Below, piece by piece: positions 53,912 to 64,000 of a DNA stretch of 64,000 bases (within the stretch, counting starts at the first letter, position 1; every line of letters begins with the position of its first letter). The notes below the pieces were generated by a model, which saw only the letters and a program-made list of their open reading frames with translations, made no database searches and was not told the DNA's origin. Source of the stretch: Bolinopsis microptera (lineage: Eukaryota; Ctenophora; Tentaculata; Lobata; Bolinopsidae); NCBI RefSeq assembly GCF_026151205.1, contig NC_087083.1, positions 10,475,460 to 10,539,459 on the forward strand. Reading direction: 5' to 3'. Both the position numbers and the translations under genes were made by a program.

Positions 53912-55195
53912 GACTAAGGGGACCCCCGATTATCAGGGTCAGATCATGTCACCAATTAGTGACAATTGGTGTAGTATAATTATTATAATCGGACAGGATC
54001 TCAACAGCTACTTGACTCTGATGGATACATCTACTTTCGGAAGAAGGACAAGGATTCAGCCCTCACAGATGCCTGGCGGTGCTGCAAGCACAAACTTTCT
54101 ATGAAGTATTCCTGTCTGGGCTATCTCTCCCTCTCAGACAATTCTCTCAATTCTCTCTGCTGTAGCGAACGATTTCATTCTCGGTATCATTTTGCATTTG
54201 AGAACCGTTATTCCAACTGATATCATTTCCTTTTGTTTGTGAAAAGGAGACACTGGCAACGGTCCACTCAACCCAATTATAATGGGTTTTGGTAAAATAT
54301 ATAATAATAAGCTACATCAGTACAACATGCAAGTTTAATTACTCATAATTAATGCACGTGCGACGAGTGGGCTACGGACATGACTTTAAATTTCTTATTA
54401 CTTTATTATTATAGTCATAGAGAGATAAAAACAATGCATGTGCAAAGCGAGCATGTGTTGCAGACCTCTACGATCTGAAGGGTCCATCAACAGTTATCAC
54501 TGTAATCACTGCCTAGTGCTTAACTCAAGCTGTGGTGCGTGGGCAGCTGTTCTTAACTCTTTAAGATCTTAAACCCTTAGGAAATTCATTCGCCAATAAT
54601 TAATTATTTGCAGGCCGTGAATGAATGAGAAAAGCGAGCGAGCGATGTTAGTCCGGTAATTAACAATAACAGTGATTATACTTATAAATATCTTAAGCAA
54701 TAATCTCAATAAATCTGTGTGTGTGTGTGTGTGGGAAATTTACAATTAAATTCTACTGATGGATCACATAACTAACGGCCAGGTAGCGCAGTTGGTTAGC
54801 CAGCTTTGCAATCGTGAGGTTGCGGGTTCAAATCCCACTGCCTGCCTGGTCGTGGGGTGAGTGTCGTTGACATTCAGCTAAGGATCGTGAGTGGTCTATG
54901 CAGCCCCCCGGTCTACTCAGCCGAATACTCGAGAAATCGGGTGTGAGGGTTAAATGAGGAGCTGCACATTGCAGCAAAGTCTTGGGCGAAGAAAGTATGG
55001 TACACACTACCTTAACCGTCACTGGCTAAAAACAAATCCTTCGGCTTCCTGTAATTGGCTGGTTGCACTTGTGTAACAATATGGCTGTTGGAATACTCCG
55101 AAGTAAAATAAGTGTCTAGATAAAAAAATATGTCACTAATTGGTGACATGATCTGATCACCGAGGGACCCCTAATAATTGGGGGTCCCCTAAGTC
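53912..55195. mobile_element. Inner inverted-repeat element nested in the hAT element
   Basis: GACTAAGGGGACCCCCGATT through CATGTCACCAATTAGTGACA on the left matches the complement of TGTCACTAATTGGTGACATG through GGGGGTCCCCTAAGTC on the right, allowing small indels. This suggests a second terminal-inverted-repeat element inserted into the first. I could not define a target duplication. Confidence 0.6.
54777..55030 (+). mobile_element. tRNA-derived SINE-like element
   Basis: A perfect polymerase III A box (TAGCGCAGTTGG, 54784-54795) and B box (GGTTCAAATCC, 54825-54835) lie 30 bp apart. The leading 70 bases resemble a tRNA, but the D stem has only two pairs and no normal anticodon loop forms, so it is not a functional tRNA. 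A tRNA-unrelated body of about 180 bp follows (from CGTGGGGTGAGTGTCGTTG). Confidence 0.75.
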
Positions 55196-55560
55196 GTGCA
55201 GCCCAATTTCGCTCAAGAGGTAGGATATGCCAGTTGCATATCATTTCTGATAATAACTTGTTTACTCTGATCTTGTTACTTCTTGTTTACTCTGGTTACA
55301 ACGTACTGCTTGTTGATTTGATATTTGACCTATGTGAATGTCTACTGCTAGGCCTAAACAGGAAACATCATTGGTGTGGTTGTATTAATTTGCCCTTAGG
55401 AATGCAGAACTTATCGTGTAATTACAAACTATGGCTTAGTAGGATTAATATCCTGCCGGTCCGGCAAAATCCGGCTAACCGGATAATAGATTGATATACG
55501 GCAAAATCCGGTCCGGCAGCCAAAAGCCCATTCCGGTCGGTTCCTAATATAATTAATAAT

Positions 55561-56480
55561 ATGACGTTTGAATGTGTCCAATGCCCATATCCAAATTTCA
55601 CTGTTTTGACTGAATTTTTGTTTAATGACCATCTTACAAGGTCACTGAGGATGGCACAAGACACGATTGAGGCACTCAAAGTTCTATTCCTAAAAGAAGC
55701 TTTGGTAAACAGAAAATCATCATCTGAATATAAAAAGAGATTTTGGAAGATTTTTGGAGAGAGCTTTTCTGCCGTCCCCTTGACCGAAATTTTGCGGTTT
55801 TGAAATTTTTACCAGTGACCAATCAGTGGGGTTGGTGAGAGTGACACAAGCCATCGAGCAATTGAACCAGTATATCCGGAGAAAACTTTGATGCAAAATT
55901 TTGAATATGTCCTACTGGTAGGACATATTCAAATTTCAACTTTCCGTGACCCAAATTTCACTTTTTTTACTGAATTTTTCTCTAATGACCATCTTACAAG
56001 GTCACTGAGGATGGCACAAGACACGATTGAGGTACTAAAAGTTCTATTCTCAAAGGAAACTTCAAAGAGATTTTGGAAGATTTTTGAAGAGGTGCTTTTC
56101 TGCTGTCCCCTTGACCGAAATTTCGAACTGGTATATCCGGAGAAAACTGTGAGGCAATGAAAATTTTGAATATGTCCTACCGGTAGGACATATTCGAATT
56201 TAAGCTCTTATCTCTGTGACCCAAATTTCACTGTTTAGACTGAATTTGCTCTTAAATGACCATTTTACAGTGGATGACAGAAGACACAATTGACATACTG
56301 AAAGTTAGATTGCCAAAGAAAGCTTTGATGAACGGAAAATCATCAGAATAGAAGGAGACATTTTTGAAGAGTCTGAAAAGAAACCTTTTTCATTTCTGCT
56401 GTTTCATTTGTCATTGACCGAAATTTTACAGTCTTGGCTGAATTTTGATTTTTTAGATTGATGCCAATAACCCTAACAGT
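55561..56480. repeat. Three copies of a roughly 300-bp repeat linked by palindromes
   Basis: The segments near 55561, 55930 and 56200 all contain CCAAATTTCACTG/T, TGACCATCTTACAAGGTCAC (decayed in the third) and CCGAAATTT. The junctions carry the palindrome GAATATGTCCTAC/GTAGGACATATTC (about 55902-55930 and 56169-56197). Parts stay open (HLTRSLRMAQDTIE), but all copies are broken and no intact protein is present. Confidence 0.82.
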
Positions 56481-56746
56481 AATAACTGCAAACTGGCTGA
56501 CGTGGAACTCGTTTTGTCATATTGATATGAGCATATATGGGTTATTTGCACAGACAATATTCAACAAAAGAACAAATTGTAAAGTTCCTTTTAAGGTTAG
56601 GAACCTGTACTGGTCTTCAAGCATACAGTAAAATATTTGTGTACTGCTAGCTATGTATGTTGGTACTTGCACTAAAAATTCGCAACAAGGAGTATTTATT
56701 TAATTTAAGTGTGAATGTGTGACAATAATTTGGTAATTGTATCATG

Positions 56747-59160
56747 TATATATGGACACGTTCATTTGAGTTTGAGGATATTGGTAAATATAAGTGACCC
56801 TATTAAAAGGCACAGTGTACTTGACTTTGTCACACTTTGAAATTACATAAACCCTTGATGGTTAGGATAATCGTCTCATCCTCTAGGCTACCTTTGTCAC
56901 ATAACGATATCTTAATGAGGTGATAAGATATCGCTTAAATACGGCCGGCACGGAAATGGTTACATTGTCACCCTATAAACATGTGACGGAGTAAATATGG
57001 ACCCCTTGCTGCCGTTTTTGACCAAATTTTTGAGTGTCCAGTTGATTGGATGGGTACATATGACCATTACCTACATATTTGACGACTTTTTTCGTTGGAT
57101 GGTGCACTCAGGTTTACTCTGTCACACATTAAAGAAAATATGTGATGAATGTTTAGGGCACCCTGATAAGCAATGCTGAGTAGTGTAGGTTTATTTGATG
57201 GCCTGAAAGTGCTGGGAATTGTTATTATATCTTATAGTCGTAAGGAATTAAAACACAGAAGGCACAACCAAGTTTACTTTGTCACATAATCTTGATGATA
57301 TCTGAACATGTGTGAAATTGAACAAATAATGATATTCCAGCTTAAACCCCATATACTCTTATATTACGTACTATGGATCAAACAAAACTGCTAGTACCAT
57401 GTACCAGTCACATGAGTCATTATCAGGTGGTAATATGTTAACAATGTCACAATTAAACTACCACAACATGGTCAAAAATAGGGTAATTTCGTCACACAAA
57501 AAATTATTATAACTCTGTTAGCTCCTTGCTGGCAAAATAACTAGTTTATCGAAAATGTTTTGATGATTACCATTAGTATTCTAATAGAGGTATAGTTCTT
57601 CAAAATAGGGGCAAGACATGTTTACTTTGTCACATCAGTGACAGTTATTATAAGAGTTAGGTAATCGTCATCAGATTAAAAGATATTTTTCGTAGTTTGG
57701 ATCGATTAATATACCTGTAATAAAGCATCCTATGCCAATTTTAACGTGCATTATCTTGATATTGTTGGGGCAGGGAAAGTTAATTTTGTCACATTTTCAG
57801 TGTCATTGACAAATTAATCTAAAATTGTTAAAATTGAGCTCTGATGTTCTGGACAATATTCTTCCAATCGTTTCTGAAAGAATGTTGAATTCTAATAGAG
57901 TTATAGATCTTCAAAATAGGGGCAAGACATGTTTACTTTATCACATCAGTTATTATAAGAGTTAGGTAATCGTCATCACATTAACATATATTTTGTAGAT
58001 TGGATTGATTTATATTGGCAATAAAGGATCCTATGCCAATTTTAATACACTATCTTGATATTGTTGGGGCAGGGAAAGTTAATTTTGTCACATTTTTAGT
58101 GACTTTGACAAATTTAACCTAAAATTGTTAAACTTAAGAATATTGAATTCTAATAGAGGTATAGAATATAGATCTTCAAAATAGGGGCAAGACATGTTCA
58201 CTTTGTCACATCAGTTATTATAAGAGTTATTATATATCTTCGGAATTTCGCTGGATTGTACAACTTTCGTCTTGGTAGATTCCAAACACAAGGAAATTTT
58301 CCTTCTGGTTGGTAATATACTCAATGATGGAAGTATAGTGTATTGGCTATGCCCCGCTTACTAGTTTAGCTCTTTCTAGTCCCCTGCTACACGGCATGTA
58401 AACAGGGATTGGCTAGTTAGAGGCGGTCCGTGTAGGCCTTACACTGTGCTTTCAGCAATACTCATAAGAGACTATTTCATTCTATAATCATTGTTTTTAA
58501 CCTATTTACGATTTCGTATAATTTTTTGTGACAATGTAAACATCAACTGATCTTAACTTGCATCAACTACATTGTCATCATATAAAGTTTTCCCGCCTTT
58601 CAAACCAAAATCAAATATAAATAATTCGCCCAAAATTTAAAATTTCATATATTGTGACAGAATTAACCTCATTTCCCAATAACCAAGTGCCTGTATTAGC
58701 TAACTATTCAAAACAATATATTTTAGGGCTATGATTGGTACATCAACCATCAAATAATGAGTTGAAAGGGTTTTTAGGACACCTCACAGTAGAATAGAGG
58801 TATGGTATCATGAGTGTGACAAAGTTACCCAAATATTGCCTTGTAATCGTTCGATCCGTGCCCATTAACCAATGTTGTATCATAATTGTAAGATTGACCT
58901 AATTTACTATATTTCAGACCAAGGAATGATAATTAGACAACTGCAGTTAACTAAGTCACACAAAATGTGACATTTAAAACATTATAGTGCCTAACAACAA
59001 TAGATTTTCTTTCTGAGCGGTGCATATGGGAGTATGGGTTACTTGGCTAATGTTCAGAACTTCTGAACGGGATAGGTTAATAGATGTCAAAATTAAGCCA
59101 CTATCGCTATTATTTTTGTTTACCAATATCCTCAAACTCAAATAAATGTGTCCATATATA
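56747..59160. mobile_element. 2.4-kb terminal-inverted-repeat element with internal TTTACTTTGTCACA repeats
   Basis: The left end TATATATGGACACGTTCATT, through GGTAAA, and the complement of the right end (59119-59160) match over about 42 bp with two differences. The outermost bases suggest a TA target duplication (mariner-like), but this is ambiguous in TA-rich flanks. Inside, roughly 300-bp degenerate units repeat three times (CAAAATAGGGGCAAGACATG at about 57603, 57912 and 58178). The motif TTTACTTTGTCACA or a near variant recurs many times. I see no transposase frame. Confidence 0.72.
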
Positions 59161-59199
59161 ATTATATAGGGGTTTACTTAGATTTTATTATATACTGGC

Positions 59200-61440
59200 T
59201 GCGGCTGTCGACGAGTCCAACTCGGCACGGCACATTCAACAATGCACACGTTTTCGGTAGATTATTGTATATGTTCTATTAGGACTTCGCCGCTTCGACG
59301 CGCTGCCGGCCGTCCGAACTATTTTTTGCTTCGCATCGTTGCTCTACTTAGCAATAATCTGGAAGCGCAGGTTTGAGGTTTGATGCATCGTCAATCAAAG
59401 CTAAGTAAATTATAAACTGTAAACCTACAACCAGATTGTACATGACGTCGTGACCCCCACGGTTTTACTCTAACCAGAGCCCTCTCGCTTGCAGTAGCGC
59501 CAAGTATTCACCTAACCATGTGCTTTCGCGTCACTGCGGGCGCGCTTGTCTCACAACAACTTGCTACTGCAAGCGCAAGGGATAAAGTTACCTGGGGACC
59601 CCAGGCTATTATGTTCATAAACATAGCCTGGCGTAATTAAACTCTCTAAAACGCGCAAGTAGGCACTTTTATTGTTTATGCGATTTTACAACCAAATAAT
59701 CAGATTTTACAATTTAACTCAGCGCGCAGCTCTTGTAGCGCATACGTCACTTCTTTCCAATTGGTAGTTAGCATGCACGTGATCTTTTGCGCGGCTGTAA
59801 TTAGTTCTGAACGATCACGTGAATACTAGTCCACGTACGCTCTAACATGATTCGCACTTTTTCAGAATTTCAGGGCGATGGAAATCGTAATTCACTCAGC
59901 CCGAATAAAGATTCGGCGGAATGACAGGCTGAGCGCCGCCCAGTAAGAAATAGAGCAACGCCAAGTATTCTACTTGTGAAACAAGCGCGTCACGCAGTAC
60001 GCGTATACACATGGCTATATATATAATATGAACCCACGGTCGTACAACGTATGACAACAGCCAGACTGTTGATCTGCAAAGTAAATAAAGCAACGATTGG
60101 AGGACGTCGCCGCTTTTATGCGCAGCGCGATTCGAACTGTCATTATCAATTGTTGCTTCGCGGCAAAGCAACAATTTCGATTGAAGGGTTGACATTTCAC
60201 ATAGCCATGTGTATACGCGTACTGCGTGACGCGCTACTGCGGTCGTGCGCGGCGCTACTGCAAGCGAAAGGGCTCTGGTTAGAGCAAAAGCAAGGTCAAA
60301 GGTTGACATCGATCGTTAATCAAATTGCAAAAACGCGCCAAATTCACAGTTGGACTAATCATTAACTTTAAAACGTCGACGGTTTAAAACTTTTACAACC
60401 AACATCACCCGTTTTATAGTTAATCCGTAATTATCTATATATTTCCAGTACCAACAGGAACGCCTATCCGCAAGCAATATGCGCGGCGCTATTTTCGAGC
60501 TTCCTGCATATCATATGCAGTGCAAATTTAAATTGTAAATATAAAATAGGAGAGATGTGAAAAGAAACTTGTCCATTGTTAGCATGGACTTCACCTAACC
60601 ATTTAACGGGTGATACTCGTAAAATATCTGTTCCATATATTGCAGACCGTCGACGAGTCCAACTCGGCGCTTGACATACGTTGCATGCCACTTTTCGATA
60701 TTTGGATACGAAACATGTATCAACTCGGCGCGCGTCCTGGTAGGTTGTAAGGCTCTTACTAAATCGCTCGCCCAAAAATTTCACGTGACTTTGGTCTTTT
60801 TGGTTTTGCAGCCGTACAAAACGGTTTTACATAAACCCTAATCCCAACCCTAACCCTAACCATAACCCCGAAGCTATCCATAATCTTAACCACAACCCTA
60901 ACCCTAACCGGAGCCCTAAATAATCGAATTCACGGTTTACTAGCCTGTCACGTGACCAAAACGGTTTTTTGCCCATAACTCTCCGGGGAAGCATTTTAAC
61001 CCTACGTCATGCATGGGGGGTGATTCGGAATCAGCGTCCAAAAATACACCGGTTTTGATCACTTTCATGCCTAAAGGGCCTTTTCACAAGAATTTTCTTA
61101 AAATTTGGGCGAGCGATTTAGTAGGAGCGAGGTTGTAAACCTACAACTCTCCATGTGCTTTCGCGCCGCTGCGGGCGCGCTTGTTTCACAAGCTTGTTTA
61201 CCGCCGTGAGGGCTTTGGATTTCACATAGCCATATGTATACGCGTACTGCGTGACGCGCTTGTTTCAAAAGTTGAATATATACCTTCGGCGGTCGCGCGC
61301 TACTGCAAGTGAGAGGGCTCTGGTTAGAGCAAGCTCTGGATAGAGCAAAACATGGACTAATGACTAGCCAGGCGCGCGCTACTTCGTAGCACTTTCCTCG
61401 GGCCACTTCGAAGAAATTTAAACGATCAGTAACATCCGAT
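59200..61440. repeat. GC-rich island of mobile-element fragments
   Basis: A patchwork with markedly higher GC and CpG than its surroundings. Recurring blocks are CGCGTACTGCGTGACGCGCT (about 59985, 60215, 61240), CTACTGCAAGCG, CCGTCGACGAGTCCAACTCG (about 59207, 60648), CATGTGCTTTCGCG (59517, 61152) and TTCGAAGAAATTTA. Related copies lie at 43440-43850 and 9750-9840. The open frames are chance products of these blocks. Confidence 0.75.
60838..60912. repeat. Degenerate telomere-like CCCTAA tract
   Basis: About ten imperfect CCTAAC or CCCTAA units lie within the GC-rich island, next to CGGTTTT blocks repeated on both sides. They look like an internal part of a mobile element rather than a former chromosome end. 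Confidence 0.7.
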
Positions 61441-62250
61441 CCGTCAAAAGAGAAATGCGCGGGGAGATATTAATAAATTAGTTAATATATAATACATATA
61501 ATATATAATATAAGTCCGCCTGCTATGCAGTCTACTATACACGATCAGTTCGTTTCACGTTTGTGCGGCTCAATCCTTTAAAATTTAGATATGGCCGGCC
61601 GCGTCCAGTTGAAGGAATTTGCCGCTTCGACGCGCCGCGCAAACTTGCATTCTTGCTTCGCATCGAAGAGAAACGATTTCGATTGTCGATGGTCGGTCGA
61701 CATCGTCAATCAAGCGATGAGTTACGTTGATAGTATATTGATAAAATTGAACTGCGATGTATTACTATTAAATTTAAGTCTAGTCATCACTTCAATCTGA
61801 GCAGCACAGCTTAATTTCTTGCTATCAGCTATGAACATATTTGAATATGTTACGTTCTCAATTACAAATTTGAAATTGTAACTCAATGTAAGTGAAGACG
61901 CCCAAAATTACAAATTAAGAACACTTCATTGAGATTAAAAAACGATTGTTACATGTTATCGATTTTAGAATTGTTCAGACATCAGAGACGGTTTTTAGAT
62001 AATACTTCAAAGCTCGTGGTTATCAAAAAATTAATAGCCATGTCTGATGCAGAAGTTATGATCGTCGATCATACTTCAAAACTGACAAATAAGAAGAGTT
62101 ATAATTTTCGTCAATATCCAATTAATGCATGATGCGGTTTTACAGGAGTATAATACTTATACTGCAATATGAGAAATTTACTTCAAAAATCATGCTTTTA
62201 AAATAGGATAAAAATAGATTTTGTAAAATAGTAAAATAATAAATTATAAA
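61441..62250. other. AT-rich gap left of the TCF/LEF gene
   Basis: It should contain the TCF/LEF 3' UTR on the minus strand. No polyadenylation signal is clear. Short open frames at 61591 and 61929 lack support. Confidence 0.45.
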
Positions 62251-63073
62251 TTAACTACTAGGAAAGTGAGATAGCATGGACACGGTCGATGTATTCGGGG
62301 TAACATTATTAAAGTCTGGGGAAATAAAAACGCGCGGCGTCACCGTTGCCGCGGTCGTCTGAGACGCCGGCTGTTCAAAACCCGATCTAAACTTAGGAGA
62401 CGTGAAAACGTTCTCAGCTTTATACAGGGAGTTTGTGTCTATGGTGGGGAGGGAGGTGCTGGCGACAGATGTAACAAGGGTCTCTCGAGTCAGAGACAAA
62501 TTCGCCACACTCGCCAGATGAAGAGTATCTTTCCCTTCCTTCTCCGTGCTGCTACTGCTCACAGCCACATTTGGTGTCTTGTTGCTTTCTGCTTCTTTTC
62601 TGCACGTGCACGGTTCTTTTTCCTCCACTTTGACTTTCTCGGAGCTGTTGAACTCGCCCCCGCATGTGTGGGTGTTACAGTCGCATTGGTCCGCGCCGCG
62701 TACAGAGCAGCCAGGTTCGTGGGCAGCCGGGCAGGATGGCTTGTGGTGGTCTCCGTCCGCGTCACATTTACCGTCTTTACAGTCACTGTCTTCTCCTCCT
62801 TGTAGGTATCTTACACACTTCTTTTTTCTTCTGTAGGAGAGATTTAGTTGGTGAAATGTTGATAAAAGGGTAAAATGCCAAAGGACAATTTATCATGTTC
62901 GTTATATTGGTTATCCAAATTCAGACAAGAATAATTATAAAATACAAGGTTTTTCATGATTTGTAAATTCGGTTGTCATGGTTACGGTTGTCATGGTTAC
63001 CTGCAGGGCTTGCACCAGCTGCTTTGCTTATCGAGTCCGTATCTTGCTCGGCATTTTTTGGGACTTCCTGCTT
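62251..63073 (-). CDS. TCF/LEF HMG-box transcription factor, C-terminal two exons with C-clamp (partial)
   Basis: Exon 63073-63001 (phase 2 entry) encodes [18 protein letters not shown] and KPC. The next exon, 62830-62251, begins [13 protein letters not shown]. Joined, they form the C-clamp, the small Cys-rich DNA-binding module found after the HMG box in long-tail TCF proteins (vertebrate TCF7L2 E forms, fly Pangolin). It reads helper-site DNA in Wnt target genes together with beta-catenin. After the C-clamp comes an unusual cysteine- and histidine-rich stretch (about ten Cys in 65 residues, including [14 protein letters not shown] and EPCTC). A Ser/Thr-rich tail then runs to TAA at 62253-62251. 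The HMG box and beta-catenin-binding N-terminus must lie beyond the right edge; I found no HMG exon in 63074-64000. Confidence 0.92.
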
Positions 63074-64000
63074 CTGAAAGCGACATTGATTACGACGGTG
63101 AAAAGGAAAAAAAATTTGATAAGATTATGACTGTTCGCATTCCATTTGGGTTCGTTCCCACGAGTCATTAGGAATGTAATAAGAATTCTTTACTTTATGA
63201 AAAATGCTCTACTTGTTGTTAGGTATTACTATTATTTAAAAAACCCTGCCGATGAAAACCAACATTAACAACGTCCTGATTGTTTTCACAATATTAACAA
63301 CAATGTTAACAATAATGTTAACAACAATGTTAACAACAATGTAAACAAAAATGTTAACAATAATGTTAACAACAATTGTTATTACATCTGCAGAAGCGTG
63401 CATATAGACAGGTGAACTTTTACTGATAGGCGTCACTATAAACACTAGACGTCTAGACAGTAGACGGTCACAGATATGTAATCTATGAGAACAAAATGTA
63501 ACACGGCTTTAAAAGCAATATATCTTTACAGTGTACACGACCACGTGTACCAACATTTCATTACTTTTTATTTTATTTCAGCAAAGATTCAGTTATAATA
63601 CTGATATTAAGTCATATGTAGCAATATGGTAACCTCAATAGTCAATATGTCACATTGAAATCTGCAGATTAGTGAACCATCATTAAAGTTGTTATCATCT
63701 GTCGCACTGTTGAATCGATCAGACAAGTTTTACAGCCGAATTTTTAATATATGTATTAATTCTAGCGGATCAATCCAGAAATATTGGGTAAATTTGCAGA
63801 GTTTGAGTGTCTTGTAATAACATTTGAATAAATTAAATCTAGCGGGTGAAACCGTCATTGCCATGACATTTAATATCAAATAATTTAATAATACGGCTTT
63901 TTAGAAAAGATAATACTCTAAAGTCTAGAGTATTCGGCTATCTGGTATCAATTCCACGAATGTAATTGTTCAATAATATGGTGTGTTGCTCGAGTCCGAA
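63074..64000. other. TCF/LEF intron sequence at the right edge
   Basis: No coding exon is seen. About eight units of a 12-bp repeat containing AATGTTAACAAC lie at about 63290-63375. A GGTTGTCATGGTTAC pair near 62971-63000 directly abuts the exon donor. Confidence 0.6.

Larger units (their letters stand above)
53427..55546. mobile_element. hAT-type non-autonomous element, 2120 bp, with perfect 8-bp target duplication
   Basis: The ends TAGGAACCGACCGGA and its complement TTCCGGTCGGTTCCTA are inverted repeats with further CCGGATAT-type subterminal copies. ATATAATT flanks both sides (53419-53426 and 55547-55554), the 8-bp duplication of hAT elements. No intact transposase is seen. The interior is a nest: an inverted-repeat pair at about 53912-53965 and 55131-55195, fragments of the palindromic MITE family at 54165-54300 and 54612-54645, and a tRNA-derived SINE. 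It lies about 90 bp upstream of the first coding exon of the host gene. Confidence 0.92.

Noticed and set aside
54777-54850. A functional tRNA gene
   Set aside because: A and B boxes are perfect, but the D stem pairs poorly, no normal seven-base anticodon loop forms, and a long unrelated body follows. A SINE fits better.
55888-56160. A real gene at the HLTRSLRMAQDTIE open frame
   Set aside because: The frame is one of three decayed tandem copies, each broken, with no start or splice context that makes a longer protein.
60838-60912. A former telomere or chromosome-fusion point
   Set aside because: The tract is short and degenerate, and lies within a patch of dispersed mobile-element blocks with related sequence on both sides.
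59896-61406. Open frames of 100-137 codons in the GC-rich island
   Set aside because: They share the same words (for example RHAVRVYTWLCE) because the DNA blocks are repeated. There are no domain features or splice context.
62518-62873. Plus-strand open frames over the TCF/LEF exon
   Set aside because: They are antisense to the exon encoding the C-clamp and tail, whose splice phase joins correctly to the preceding C-clamp exon.

Overview
The window is animal nuclear DNA: AT-rich, intron-rich, and full of minisatellites and transposon remnants. All gene models below were rebuilt by hand from open frames plus GT/AG splice sites, and every multi-exon model keeps its reading phase across all junctions. 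The gene content points to a metazoan: a three-repeat gelsolin/severin, glutamine synthetase, a class A GPCR, and a TCF/LEF factor with a C-clamp. A small secreted precursor that ends in Gly-Arg after an acidic region resembles neuropeptide precursors of early-branching animals, so a cnidarian or ctenophore is my guess. That is inference, not proof.

Layout. 1-3882 has no recognised gene. 3883-7665 (+) is a nine-exon gelsolin-like gene. 8453-9028 (-) is a two-exon putative amidated-peptide precursor with its own TATA box. 11188-53336 (-) is a 24-exon, 42-kb gene for an 825-residue coiled-coil protein, possibly CCDC170-like. Its introns hold three complete genes on the opposite strand: a small cysteine-containing secreted protein (15.3-15.9 kb), glutamine synthetase (37.1-41.0 kb, TATA box at 36.45 kb) and an intronless GPCR (45.3-46.3 kb). 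From 53.4 to 62.2 kb there are only transposons and repeats. 62251-63073 (-) holds the last two coding exons of a TCF/LEF gene that enters from the right edge.

Mobile DNA. The 20.5-kb intron 13 of the host gene carries a 478-bp CA tract, a foldback-like element, and a 317-bp satellite interrupted by a 5'-truncated LINE with a 14-bp target-site duplication. It also carries a duplicated fragment of a glutamine synthetase exon. Two hAT-type non-autonomous elements have perfect 8-bp target duplications: 41012-41410 (just after the glutamine synthetase stop) and 53427-55546 (just upstream of the host gene's first coding exon). A near-perfect 323-bp palindromic element lies at 20247-20569, and a 2.4-kb terminal-inverted-repeat element at 56747-59160.

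A recurring theme is tandem repeats lying on or next to splice sites: duplicated donors, duplicated acceptors, a long array of branch-point-like heptamers, and arrays of TGACGTCA next to donors. The three nested genes, the host gene and the flanking genes have no obvious shared pathway. Their association looks structural rather than functional.
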